64,000 nt of DNA. It comes from Cliona cf. orientalis. Lineage: Eukaryota > Porifera > Demospongiae > Clionaida > Clionaidae. The notes below the pieces were generated by a model, which saw only the letters and a program-made list of their open reading frames with translations, ran no database searches and was not told the DNA's origin. Positions 31,969 to 46,500 of this stretch are shown one piece after another; the stretch's first letter is position 1, and every line of letters begins with the position of its first letter. The stretch spans positions 1,612,001 to 1,676,000 of the forward strand of contig OZ005704.1 of assembly GCA_963930775.1 (NCBI GenBank), in the 5' to 3' direction. The position numbers were made by a program, and so were the translations under genes.

Positions 31969-34516
31969 TATTTTTGTTGCGAAATCAGCTGCAAGGAAGG
32001 AGTAACAAGTTTCTGCATCTGAGGAAGCGGTTTGGAAATTTCCTTTTTATGCTGAGTGACGGCTGCGATGCCGTGACTTTTGTAATACGCGGAATGTTCA
32101 TTAACCTGGTTATGAATACCCCCTCAAAACATTCGCGGTTTACGTAGTTGGACATGGCGCGTCTAAGCCTCGCGCGTGCCATCTCTTCACCCGCTCAGGT
32201 TTTTGCACGCAAGAAAGGTTAATTAACAAGTAGCGGAACTTTAGCCACGCACAGTAAATCATTTACACGTGCACACCTTTTTTGCACCTTGCAAACTTGC
32301 ATACAAGAAGTATCTAGCAGCTAAAAAAATTATAATATATTATTATAGTTCTGCAAAATAGTGTGGGTGTGGCTGATTAGCCAGCTATAATTGTGGCTAA
32401 TTCAGTTATTGGCTAACTTTACTGTATAATAATAGACTATTAGAGACAAGTTATGATTAATTGCATGACTGGTAGATTGCATGCATGATCACTGAATACA
32501 TGCCGAGCATCTAATAGGTATAATATACATGCTATATTAAATACATCGTTGGCCATTGCCCAATTTCCTCTTGCCATCGCCTATAGCTTCCATTATAGGC
32601 AAATTGCCGACTACTTACCAAAAGTGTGTACATGTAGTAGACTAATGATGAGGGCCAACATTAAAGTTGCAGCCATGGCAGATCTTGATCAAGCATCGAG
32701 CTCATGCACCCCAAATCGTAGTCTCCCCCACCACCACCCCCCCCCCCCCCCCCCCGGCTCTCCGATTCATTTAAAGATATGAGAGCCTGGGGACAGGCTA
32801 CCCAATTGATATCATGTGACTATTACTTATTTAATTTATGACATTGAATCTTTGCTGCATGAATACTGACATGAGAAGCATGCATGTACACAAAGAGATA
32901 TACATCAAAGCAGCTGTATTACTATACTATGGTGCTTGTGGGTACTGCTACGCTCCCAAAATACTTGGCATCTCTCATTGGTTTGAAATAGGCTGCATGT
33001 TCCATAGGAGCAAATGCCCTGCATGCGTGCATGTGTAAAGTACCACATCTGAAGTGAAAAATTAATTAGCCTCTCATCAGTGACATAACTATCATTGCCA
33101 TGACAACTTTTGATGTTTCTGTGATTGTTACAACTACAAAAATGTCTATACTATTTGAGCAGTCATTGTGTCCCGATTCCAGGCTGTGCACATGTATGCA
33201 GATGGAATTGCCTTATTCAAGTTATTATAACCATAATATTATTGACACAAATGAGTGAAATTCAGTTCTATAACTCTACAATGTAGCTAAGCATCAGTCT
33301 GCATGGTGATCACCGTGGCACAAAAATTAACATCTTCATACACCACTAGTAATTACTTTAGTCTGAGTTAAAATTGATCACCTCACCAGCTACTAGTGGG
33401 ATGGCTATGGCTAGCCTCATATCCTGGCTCCCGATTCGTTTGTCAACGCACATGGTATACACATGACATGGCCTAATTGGCCTTGCTTGAATAGAAACGG
33501 GTATGCCTGGTATGTGATTTAGATGGCTCCACCTATTACAAATGTCATAGTTTGGGCACTACTGACCACGTATAGGAATTCCCCTAATTTTTAGATTGTT
33601 AGTCTGGATGACCTTTGATTTGAAATACTTACTAAGGAATTCCCCTACTTTTTGGATCGATAACCCTTGAACAGAATAGTGAAATACTAGATACCAATAC
33701 CATAAGGCAGCTACACAGTATAAGTATCACGTACAAGCATATTTTGGGTTGTACACGTGACACATATGTGGTTGTATGTGCACAAGTGCAAAAGTGCAAC
33801 CTGTTTGTATTGGCAGTATAGAGTGTCATAGCTTTAGATAAAAATCACTACAAAAAACTATGTATACATGATTAGGGACACTGATACTATTGCTCGAGTT
33901 CTTTTGCTGTGGCCAGATGAGCATTATGGGAAAAATTATAATATTATATGAGTCATCAGTGGTGATGTGTAGACTGACATGACCTAGCCTCGTCCCCTTC
34001 ACTATTGTTTTATGCAAAGTAGTAGATCTAGTATTAGAGACCATTTACTGTAAAACCAGCTACTCTCAATGAGTAGCCACTATTCCTTGCAAATTTCTGG
34101 ATTGCTGCACATGATTGCTGCACATGCACGTGCACGCGCATAGCTACAGCAGCAGCAGTATGCATGTGCCTATTAACGACCTTTACCTAGATAATTATGA
34201 GCATATTCATTTTTGACGATCATTACCATTAATGACTGCGAACTAGAACTACGTAGCTACACCTAGCAACGTCGAAGTGCCCACCAATTTAATTTCCGGC
34301 GACAGGTACAGGTAGGGCTACCCGCGCGCCGGTAGATAGGCGTTGATTAACTGACCGCCAACCCGGATGTGCCAACACATTGGTAGGGCAGGCATTCCTT
34401 TGATCTTCGTTACGACACAATACATGCACGTCCTCCATTTATGACCCCAGCTTTGTGAGTGATCGGGCCATTTCTAGTAGCCGTAGCTTTTGTATCGTTT
34501 TGTAACGGAGTACGTG
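31969..34516. other. Intergenic region between CRYZ and the SRCR adhesion GPCR
   Basis: Divergent arrangement: CRYZ is transcribed leftward and the GPCR rightward. 31969-32200 is GC-richer and probably contains the CRYZ promoter; 34240-34516 probably contains the GPCR promoter (GC-rich, GCGCGCCGG near 34323). A run of about 19 C lies at 32737-32755. No gene or paired inverted repeat was recognised in between. Confidence 0.55.
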
Positions 34517-37500
34517 ATGACAGTGCGGCGTCTTGTTGGGACGCTTCTCTTCGTACTGCTACTGGGTACTGCGCCGCAGCACACATTGGCACAGACGGGT
34601 AAGCAGCAAACGTCAGCTGATCTATCAGTGTTTGAGGTATAGAATTGCATGTACCTGCATGCACGGGGCCCCGGACCAGTTATGATCAGAACATTGCTGT
34701 TTCAAGTGTCTACCACAGGCCTGCATGTCTCAGATTGGGGAACACGGAAATAATAGTTATATAAATATAATGTTAGTGAAACACCAGCAAGTTGGGTATC
34801 AGAAAATTTGGACCAGGTTTTGTGTACCTGTACATGTGCATGTCTTGTAAACCTTTCAAAATTTGCGTGTAGCCTGCAGTGGCGTAGCCAATTGCAAGGT
34901 ATGGCAAGCTAAGGTGAGTCTCTCACCACACCACTCTAAGCAACATAATTTTATTTTAGATATTAAACTCTTTTGAACTTGTGCTAAATCTTGGCTCCCT
35001 ACAAAAAAAAAAAGAATTTTCTCAGTCATGTTGCCCCCTTTTTGAAATACTCCAGCTACTGTAACAACTGATGTTCATAAGCTACGCACGCCCCTGTCAC
35101 ATACATTTAATAGCTACAGTGTGTAATATGTACGTAAAAAAATTAACAATGCAGGTACTACTACTTCTACAGTAATTGAACCAACACCTCCACCAGTAAC
35201 TCTACCGCCACCTCCACTGGAGGCCCTTCAAGTTGGTAAGTCAGTACAGTCAATATCCAGTGAGGCATCTAGTACCGACCCAACAAGCCGGCCTTCAATA
35301 CAGAATTTCCTTTGATGTGGGGGAATGGAGGAATCCAAAAGCTTTGATGTGGCCTGCACAGACTTCACCCAATTAATTAAACCACTCGCTCCTATTATGC
35401 CTTGAATTTTCCTTGCATGGTGTGTGCACAGAGGAGGTTGGACATGCATAGTTTAATACATAAAGACAAAAATCTTTGAATTGAGGGGTAATAACTTTGC
35501 CAGTGACTCCATACTGATGAAATATTACATCTTAGCCTGTTAAGATCATCAAAACAGTGTTGCCTGTATAGTGGAGTACATATTTGCACTATACTTTTGT
35601 CGCTTAATTGCATTCCATTGTACATAAAACAGCTCATAAGTACTCCATGGTTGATTTTTTCACGGGGCTTCAGTTGGGCTCTGACATTATTTGACAACAT
35701 AGACTTACTGGCGAAGTTTCATTCCCTAATTCCAAAAATTCCTTCATTATGTATAGGATAATGTCCAACCTCCTCTGGTGTGTGCACGTGTGAGTGTTAC
35801 GTGTGCATTCTGCATGTACATTGGACTATGGACATCAGACCTACATCGTCACTAAAATAGGAATTCCACACCCTTAAATTAGAATAGTCCTAGTGTGTAT
35901 AAATGCTGTCTCAGTTGTGATGCATAAACACCTCTGTTTACACCAGGACCTACAATCATACGACAAACATGCATGATTAGTTAATACAGATTGGACTTTT
36001 GGACCTCCACACCTATAGAAATGTGAATGCATCAAGTAAAAAGGAAACTTTAGGCATAATAATTTATACCTGGCATGAGTATAATAATATTATTATTTGA
36101 CCAGCTGTGAGAAAAGGGACTGTTTGGGATTGTTTTATTTGTACATGTAGCATGTATGTAGCATGCAAATTGCCAATGTACTGTTACAGTTGCCTGTGCC
36201 TCAAGCTCTGTGTTGCTACACCAGTCTACACTCACAACTACATTATAGTAGTAGTTTGTAGTGTGTAGCTTCAAATATTATTATGTACCATCAAGGGCTT
36301 ATAGACCCCATGCAATGTATACTCTAAGTGTAGTGGATTTACTCTGTGTTTGTGGTAGTAGCTACTCTGGTACAGGTATATAAACTCACAATAATTTGTA
36401 GAAAGCATGCAAGTTGGATATTGAGGTAATAAACAGAAATGGTCCTTTCTGTTGATTTTCTCAAAATTGAAACTGTGCTTTAAGTTTCCTTTTTATTTGA
36501 TACATTCACAAATGTATAATAGGTAGCCATAGCACAAGATTAATTGCTGTATTCAATATCTCTGGTTACATAATGTCATACAGAACTAATTCCTGCAAAT
36601 AACACCAATGTTTTTGAGTTGCCCGCCACCTTTTACTGCCGAGTGACGGACACTACCGGGTCATTCCTAGAGATTTTCCCGCAGTGGTTCATTAATGGTG
36701 TACCAGCTGAATTGACCGAAGGACCCTTCGAGGTGGTACTACCGCCAGCAGCTCCGAATAACCTTACTGTCATCTCATCCTTCGAACCACTTTCAGTATC
36801 GTGCAGAACTTCTTTCTATCCAAATATTGATCTTGGAGTGTTTCAAATTTGTGAGTGCTTTGTGAGAAATGTAGTTCCATGTGATTTAATCAGTGTCTAA
36901 TTAAGGGGAATCTGTTTGCATATTTTGTGTTCACTCTTTACGTCAAGAGTGGATGAGGAAGAAAGTATTAACTTTCACATAATTTAAATGTTTTAGCTGC
37001 ATGTATATAGAGATGTTGTAAACCTGTGTTATACCTACATGTATAGCTAGCATCATCTAGGGGCCCTTTAAATTAAGCCATGATATCATTGTTGCATGCT
37101 GATCATATGAAATCAAGGGTTTATAGCCCTTGGGATGGGTCTTCTCAGTGCCTTGAAGCTGCTCTCCTATCTTTCAGTATAAATATTCACAATTTTTCAG
37201 TATTTTGCATGCATTTTCAGTATATTTCAGTATATACGTAGTACAAAGAGCTCCATATAATATTATGGTGTATGTACTAAATTCCCCTAATTTTTCATGC
37301 ATGCAGTATTTTTCAATACATAGCACTAATGCAATCCAGACAGCAGCTGTTACTATATTATAGTTTCAAACCACTGTCTGATTTAAATTTTGCTAGGTAC
37401 ACTATCTTGTATATATATATATATATATATGGCAGTTACATGCCCTCTCTCCCTTTGGGGTCTATTAGCCCTTGATAATACTTAATGAGATATTGTGTAC

Positions 37501-40500
37501 ATGTATGCATATTATGATTGTATGGCATTGTGCTGCAGCGATTCCTGATGTGATCATCGAATTTGACCAGCTGGCTGTGAACGCCAGTGAGGGCAATTCT
37601 GCAGTGGTTTGTGCCTCGGCCCAGTTCAACAATGAGTTCCCCTTTGATGCTGTCTTCTCTACCAACTTGTCTGCTATGGCTGGAACTGCAGGTACGAAAA
37701 ATTAATACACAATTTGTAAGGATATTCCTCCACTCCCACTTCCAAATCAAATTAGCTGAATAGTCATCTAAGAAAGTTTCATAGATTGATACCAAACTCC
37801 AACCTCTACAAGTCTAGCCCAAGGTTCCACTCATTAAGAGCAACCTAGCTACCTGTCCGATTGAATACCAGACTCCAACCTTTGCTTCTTATAATATACT
37901 ACAAGTCTAGCCTAAGGTTCCACTCATTAATAGGGACCTACCCACCTGTCTGTGTGCAAACTTTGCAGCCAGACCTGACCTTTTTATATTAACCCATACA
38001 GATCCAAGTGACTATGGTTCCTTACCTCAACTAAACTTCATCTTCCCATTCGTGTCTCGCCAATGTGTACGTATCCCAATTATCAATGATACTATAACGG
38101 AGGGAGAAGAATATTTCACTCTTCAACTGTCGGTCGCTCCTGGAGATTTCGCTGGATTTACCTTTGTGCCGGAACGTGGCAGTATGACTCGTGTTAATAT
38201 CCGTGAGATGTGTTTTGATGGGGAAATTCGTCTGAGAGATGGCTTTGACGAGAACCAGGGGAGAGTGGAGGTCTGCTTTGGTGGAGTGTGGGGAACGGTG
38301 TGCGGTGATGGATGGCAATCAAATGCAGGATTAAATAATGCACCGGTGGTCTGCCGGCAACTTGGTCTATTTACTTCAGGTATAAGACACAATAACCATA
38401 ATTATACATGTAGCAGATATATAGGGGAATTAATATTACATTTTGGCAAAATCTAATATTTTATTGTTACTACATGTGTACATGATTTATCGTATATTAT
38501 TACACATATATTTTTCAGATACTAGGATCCTCACTATGGCATTGGGATTTGGAAACGCTATCTTTGGGCCTGCCAGTTATTCCCAGCCCATAATTCTGGA
38601 TGACGTACTTTGTGTTGGAAATGAGACCCAGCTGTTGGATTGTCCTCGATCAGATATTGGGGTACATAATTGCCAACACCTTCAGGATGCTAGCGTGGAC
38701 TGTCTTGGACGCTCACCAGGTGGGTGTGGCTACATATGCAGAGAAAGCGAGAAGGGAATAGTGAAAGAGAGAGGCGAGAGAGAGAGAGAGGGGAGAGTGA
38801 GAGGGGGGGTGGGGAGGGGAGGGAGAGGAACAGGGAGAAATTATTGAACTATCAATGCAGTTGGAAAGCCATGCTCAAGGGTCGGTGATAGTCGATTGGT
38901 TGGAGGGCTGGACATTTTCCAGGGTCATGTGGAGGTCTGCACTGAAGCTCTCATCTACAGCACTGTGTGCAGTTTAGGCTGGGACAATCTGGACGCTCAA
39001 GTTGTCTGTCGTCAACAAGGAGTTGATAGTGAGTGGCTAAATGTAACGACATATAGGCCTACATGTACATGCATGTACATGTATTTTGTACTTACTAAGT
39101 AGTGTTTGTACGTATATAATATGCCTTCTTACAACATTAAATTTTCCTACGTGTACCTATACATAATACATGTACAATTTTTTAGGATAATAAAAATTGC
39201 TTTTACAATTACCGGGTGTAGGATAATAGGGTCATACATGTATGTGCACAAACAGAGTATACATATATAATTAAAGGTAATGGCAAAACAGTTGGGAGAA
39301 TAAGAAAAATTAAGAGCGTCAAAGGATCAATCCAGAACATCTGTGCATTGATATCACCTCATTAAATCTACAGATGCTGCTGTCACTCTTGCTTTTAATG
39401 GTGAATTTGGACGAGGGGTTGGGACGGTTCAGCTCGCCAATGTTGCCTGCATTGGTAATGAAACCAGCTTGCTAAACTGCACCAACCAAGGTGCTGCAGT
39501 GTGCTCCAGCCACACCAGCGATGTTGGCGTGGACTGCTTGGGAAGACCTCTACGTAAGTTTCATTCAATCATTGTGTATGCAGGCGTAGTACTGTGTAGT
39601 TGGGGAGAGGGCTACAGTGTTGCAGCAATGTTGATGAATAGTGAATGTGTAAGGGAGAAAGGAGGGAGGGAGAGAGGGGGGAGAGAGATGGAGAGAGAGA
39701 GAGAGGGGGTGGGGGGGGGGGGAGGGTCAACCTTTATAATGTCATTCTTTCACATACAGCTCCTCCGCCTACTATTGGTTATGATACATCAACTGGTAGA
39801 GACTTCTTCCTGAGGGAAGGAGAGAGTATTCAGCTATGTGTAGTGCTTCTGTCTGGAAGTATACCATTCAGGTTCACTTTTGAAGTAGATATTAGTCGAT
39901 CTTTCGAACAGCCAAGAGGTAGGAAAATTAATGGTTGCTACTGTAATGTGTGTTAATTTCATTCACAAAATTTTTTTGTGTTAGAAATATTATTCGTGTA
40001 ACAATATTTTCGTCAACTTCAAGCGTGCACCATAATAGTAATATTATTATATTATTTGCTGTATAAGTTAGTACAGGTAAACTATTTTCACATACAAAAT
40101 TTGTCACTTTGCGCAAAACGAAAATTTTTTAACAATGAAGTTTTCGCGAATTACAGTATTCCAGTTACATACAGTATACATGTACTAACGGTATGTTTTG
40201 GCCAGAGCAATTCATTGTTAATGGCAAACTTTCTAGCCAGAATGTTGTACGTAATATTGTATGTATATTTCTTTCAGATTCTCCCGAGGATTTCAATATT
40301 AGCTCTCCAATAGCGGCAGGCTCGTTCTTTGTCGAGCTGTTTCTTGGCCCTAGTGTCTCTCGCTCTTGTTTCACGATTAACACCATTGACGATGCAGTTC
40401 CTGAGGTCCCGAGTAAAACTTATCAGTTCTTTCTTCCAACATTTTTTGAAGGACCATCCACCTTTCAAGTTTCATCCACCTCAAATATCAGGACAGTCAC

Positions 40501-43500
40501 AATTCTTGATGATGACTGTGAGTTTATATTGATTGAATAATTTCTGATTATTATGCTCTGCCATGGAGAGTCATTTTAGCAAGCCTTAATACTCAAATGT
40601 TTTTAGACTCTACGAATTGTGTGGTTATGACTATCTATTGCACTTAAAACGCCTACAACTTAGAACGCTTACATTTTTTGAAACCCACGACAATTGTATC
40701 AAGTTACTTGGCAACCTCATGGTAGAGTCTAAACAATTGAAGTTAGACACTCCTTTAGACGCTTTTAAAACCCTCAGGTCCTGCCCTCCTGATTTTTTCT
40801 CACTGTTTCAAATCCTGTAACTTAAGGCAGCTTTTTTTAAAGTAATTAAATAAATTTTTTGCTTCCAGTCAATTGTGCTGTTGGTGAAAGTCGGTGTTTT
40901 GAAGCCCAGAGTGCCAGGTGTATCGAGAGTTCTAGCGTTTGCAACGGATTTGCAGACTGCAGTGATGGATCCGATGAATCAAACTGCACAGGTATCTGTA
41001 GACGGACAGTAAAATGTTAGGATTCTGAGATTTACACTAGTACATGTACATGAATATACTCATTGAGGGGGCTAGCTTACCTTACATTGTGTTGCCTTCT
41101 CGTTGACACTCATTGCAGCTAGTGCAAAGCAGTACAAGGATGTAGACTTGGATTTATCCTTGCATTTCTCTGTATTTCATTCTTGCATCTGGTGCGGAAA
41201 ATTTGTGAAATTTTTGAGTATATACCTTTGCGTTTTGCAACCTCAACACAATGCAACACAAGGGCCCTTGCATCATAATTATTGTGAACCAGCCCTATAG
41301 GAACAACTTTCCTCAGTCAATCAGTCAATACATTGTATGTATACCTGTATAGTCAAGTGGTACCACTGCATGTGCGAAGGGGTTATATGACATTGTCCGT
41401 CCATAGTATCAGCCAAGAACAACAATAATTATTAGATAATACTCTTTCCATGTGTGGTGTGCACTATGACAACACTCCCTACAAAAATATTATCCACCCC
41501 ACAGTTGACATAGCACTCTTTCCGAAGTGGTATATATGATATTATATAATACACTATGTAGCCATTATCTTAATGCTTTTATGCTGTGTATATGTATACT
41601 GTAGTGAGGATGTTACGTTAGTATGAACCGTCGGCTAGTGTACATAGCATTAATGGTTGTGGTTTACTGTGATGACAACATTTGTAATGGTGATTAATTG
41701 AAATTTTAGTAGCCAGGCCTTAATCGCTCGTTCCGTTCATATGCTACATGTACGTACATGTACATGTATATACATGCAGCTTTTCAATGTCAGTGTGTAA
41801 GATAATATTAATGATTGCAGTCATAGGCAATTCATAGTCAGTACCCATCCTATAGTATCCTGTGTACCGAATTCGAAGTATAATAATTATTACGCTTTAT
41901 TTTCAGATTATTGCAGTGGCATGACTGGATTCAACTGCCTCTCTGAGAGGCGCTGTGTCCCGCAGGACTATGTCTGTGATGGTGTGCCAGATTGTGTTCT
42001 CTTCGATACCAGTCTGGAGGAACTCAATTGTGGTAGGCCTGATTTCTGATCTATAATACATAAGCAGTATCGTTCCCTCATGGGGTGTTCCATAAGAGAC
42101 AATAGTTTTTCTCTATAGTATAATTCTTCCAATAGTTTCCTCTAGGATAGGATAGAGGATAAGGTCATGAATCTCATCGAAGCTTGAAAAGTTTTGGAGA
42201 GTAGTACTACATATACATCTCCCAAGTAGATCTTGTTGCTCAGAATCAAATTTATTCATATCTTTTATCCATTCTCTCTCTCTCTCCTCCTCCTCTCTAT
42301 CTCTCTCTCATTCTCTCCCCCCCCCCCCTCTCTCACTCACTCTCTCTCACTCTCTCTCTCTCTCCTCTCTCTCTCGATCACTCTCTCTCTCCCCTCTCTA
42401 TCTCTCTCAGATGATTGTATCAATGATATGGTACGTCAGTCCCTCATCGGTGGACTGTCGACGAATGAAGGGCTGGTTGAGGTGTGTGTGGATGGTACCT
42501 ATCTTCCTGTTTCTTTGGACAATGGAAGATTTTCTATTGCAGAAGCCACGGTCATCTGCAGAGAACTCGGCATTGGAAATGGTCAGTTGAATCAACAGTA
42601 TTCTCTTTTGCCTCAGATTTTGAATAGAGCTGTGTTTGCATTAATAACATTTCCTACTTCCTTTTTGTGGGCGTATACGATTTCCTTTGACAATGTACAT
42701 TGTATGAGGGCTTTGCTGTTGGTGGTAGATGTAGATCACCATAGTTTCTGATGTCCCAGCCATTGCCTACAGTATTAATCACTGGGTTGTTCCTTTCAAT
42801 ATACTGCATGAGATTTTCGAGTGCTCATTAAACTTAAATGAGTCTACATGTAAGGGTAAGATAGCATAGCCTTGTCCCAAGACCCTCCCAGCTTGTATCA
42901 TGGAACATTTCTGTTATCAGATCAACTATACGTATATAGATTCACAGATAATTTCGTTGATGCATAGAAACTCTAAAAATCACTATAGCACAAATTCTCT
43001 TGTGGTTAAGTGCGCCTATCATTTGTTCTCTATTTTATCAAATTAATATTTCTAAGTCTTCACTTATTCTGGATTGCGCATGCGGTTTCCTGATATGATT
43101 TCACACCTCACTGTGAACCCACTAGCTTGTAAGGTGGCTGCTATTGCCCTGGATACCTTGAGTTGGGACAGTTTTATGTTTTCTGTGTTTGTTCCAAGTG
43201 GGCCTTGTGAGGCTTTGCTTGCATACATACATGTACATGTCAGTGAATTAATGAAATTCCATAGTAGTGCAGTGTGAGCATGCTGCCCTGCTTATGTATG
43301 CATGCTGATGAATGATTAGTGCCTTATAAGTTAAGTCCATCCATGTTTCATAAACTCGAGTCCTTATCCAAATCCGAGTGTGTCACTGATGTGTGTATAG
43401 GGTAGTGAGAAATTCCCCACTCCTACATTAATATGTGTAGTCTTCAGATACATGATATTCTCTCTCTCTTTCTCAATCTCTCTCGCTCTCTCCCTCTCTC

Positions 43501-46500
43501 TCTCTCTCCCTCCCTCCCTCTCCCTCCCTCTCCCCCTCTCTCCCTTTCTCTCTCCTTTCTCCAGCCGGTATTCCCCTGACATCAACCGATACAGTGTCTA
43601 TTCGTCAGTTTGAGCTGGCCCAAATTGTGTGTGATGGATCTGAGGCTAGTGTCTCGGGATGTGCTATCAGCAAGATTCCAACTGTTTCCTCGGCTCAGGC
43701 ACAAGTGAGATGCTTTCAGCAAATAGGTACGTATATTATATATGCAGACGTACCGTATACTTTCTAATATAGGTGCCGCTAAAAATAATTGCAGATCACG
43801 CAGGCACCCCCAATTAGAACCGAAAAATTCATGAGCAGGTCAAAGGGTGCCTATAATTATTAGAACATATGCGGTAATCAGGTACACACGGTTACTTTCT
43901 CCTTATATACATGTATAAATGAGGGATCGATCGAGGCCGGGCTAGATGATCAAAGTTTGACAAAATTTATTTCCTCTGGCCGTCTTTCATATTGATTCCT
44001 ATGATTATGCATGTCACCCAAGTACATGAATATTATGCTGGAGTATGTCAAAGGGATGCGTTACGTACTCATGATATGAGTGTTCAGGTTAGCTCTGACT
44101 ACCATGCAGCTGCAGAGTTTCTTGTGGCTTACATGTAGCTTGCACCTCATTTTCATCTGCATGTGTTAATGATCCCCAGTGTGCCAGACAATTCACACAT
44201 CTAAACAGCTATTGGATATTATGTGAGAATTAATATCAGGACAGATCTTGCCAGTATTGCAAATGGAATAATTATTACACTTGAGTGTGCGGAGTAGGAC
44301 AGCTGTAAAGAGGCTAACTACAGACCTGTACACACATTTGTAATGATCAGTGCATGGATGGTCTATTACTTCCAGCTTCCCTGACTTGATAATGAGCTAT
44401 AGAATTACATTTGTACTCCTCACACAAATAAACAATATCCTTATTGAAATTATTCTAGTCACGTCTTTCCACTTTAGAGAGCAAATTAAGCTATACAAAA
44501 ACTTCAAGGAAATTGCCAAGAATCGATTTTTATCGCCATACATGTATATATAGAAGCCTTATATCTTGTACTCCTATAGGGATACCACTGGAATTTCATA
44601 CAGACTTAATTAATTATCGCACTTTTTACATTTATTTATTATTCCAGAGCCCCCTTGTCAAGATGGAGCTATTCGCCTTTCTCCCGATGGTCCCAGCCCT
44701 AACGAAGGTCGCGTGGAGATATGCTATGATAACGTATGGGGTGCTGTCCATGATCAGCAGTGGAATGAGTATGATGCTGCCGTTGCCTGTGCTCAACTTG
44801 GATTCGACAGAAATGGTCAGTACTGTAACGGTGCATGATGCTAATTATAGGCATTACCATATTTGGTATATATGTGGTACCTAAAAATAGTTGCATGATA
44901 CGAGTAGCTGCTTACATCACGTCGAACTTATGTGAGATATATATTATTTTCACAGGAGCTATACCAATCGTTGGAGTGACCTATGGCTCTACTGACACTC
45001 TCTCCATAGCGTACAGCAATCCATTCTGCGTTGGCACCGAGGCCTCACTGACAGACTGTCCAGTGATTTCCAGCATTGTAGAGGGACCTGGAGGACCCGT
45101 TTCGGGATCAATTGTCACGACTGCCGTAGGAGAAACTGGTATTTATCAGAACAGTGCAAGTGTGCCGGGAAGCCTGGTTGGTGTCAGATGCGAAAGTAAG
45201 TAGCTTCTTCAATACCTGATGAGAGAGATCTAGACTTACATTGTATCCTTTACATAATATTATTATGTATATTATTTGTAGGGGATATTCCCTATGTAAC
45301 AAAGATCAGTATTAAATGTACATCACAGCGTCATTTAGGCTTACATGTCCCCAGGTCTCAGCTTTGCATGGGAGGGAAAGTCCAATTGCAAGGACAAGGC
45401 TAAGTATACATGTACATGAGCATCTACATGTATGCTTGTTGTTACATGTACATGCATGTTATGATTATCATTTATGCACACAGACCGTCCCAGATCTTGT
45501 ACTTATCTCGACACAAGACTGACCTTCAGAAGTACTGATTCGACGGGAATCCTGGAAGTGTGCGATGAACTAGGCCAGTGGAGCAGAGTTTGTGCCGATG
45601 GCAGCATATTAATCAGTGATGCATTTGTCGCTTGCAACCAGCTTGGATTTGACCCCAGTTTCCCTCCTAATATTGACATTGTCCCTCTAACTACTAACCC
45701 AGCTCTGAGCGACGGTGGTCAACCGGTGTCGTTCCGATTTGTTGAAAATAGTCTGGGGTGTCTAGGCACTGAGCAGAATCTGACGTCATGTCCCGGTGTT
45801 AGCATGCCCACTGAGCCTCCACCAATTCCACTTAGACGAAGGAGACAAGCTGGTGAACCACTACCACTGACGTGTGGCTCTCTTGTTAGGATTGGCTGCT
45901 CTGGTAAAAAATACTACCTAAAGTATATGCATGCATGCATGCATGCATAGATTTGTTTCAAGGAGGGTGACTAGATATACAGTGATGTACTGTATCATGG
46001 AATTAGAAGGACAGTGGACATTACAGGGAGGATAGAGTGGGTGGGGGAGGGGGGGGGATTGTTTCAGGGGAGACACTAAATTCTCTTTTAGATTTTTGTC
46101 CTACCCCCTACCCCCAGTGTGTTTTGGTATAATATACATGTACGGTACACTTACAGCATATCAGTGTGATCTTCTACTACAGTGGTATCTCGATCATAAT
46201 TATTATTATTATTATTATTATACCGTATGATACTCTGCAGCTCCTCCTATGGTGACATTCGATCCTCCGAGTATTGGTGGAAGCTATGAAGTTGAGCTGG
46301 GAAGGCAGTTTAGCCTCAGCTGTATGTTCAATCGAAACATCTATCCCACTCCTATTCTGTTCGAAGGTTCCAGGGCGTCTGCTGGTATGTGCAATTCCAT
46401 TTCTTATCCTGTTTGTGGAGAGGCTAACAAAAAATTTTCAGCAGATGAAAATATTACATTCAGTTACCATCAACACAGACATGAATGATTATTAAGGCTG

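Noticed and set aside
42233..42751. 172-codon open frame starting in the CT-rich tract
   Set aside because: The N-terminal part translates a microsatellite (Ser/Leu/Pro runs). Only 42411-42581 is real coding sequence (SRCR3 exon).
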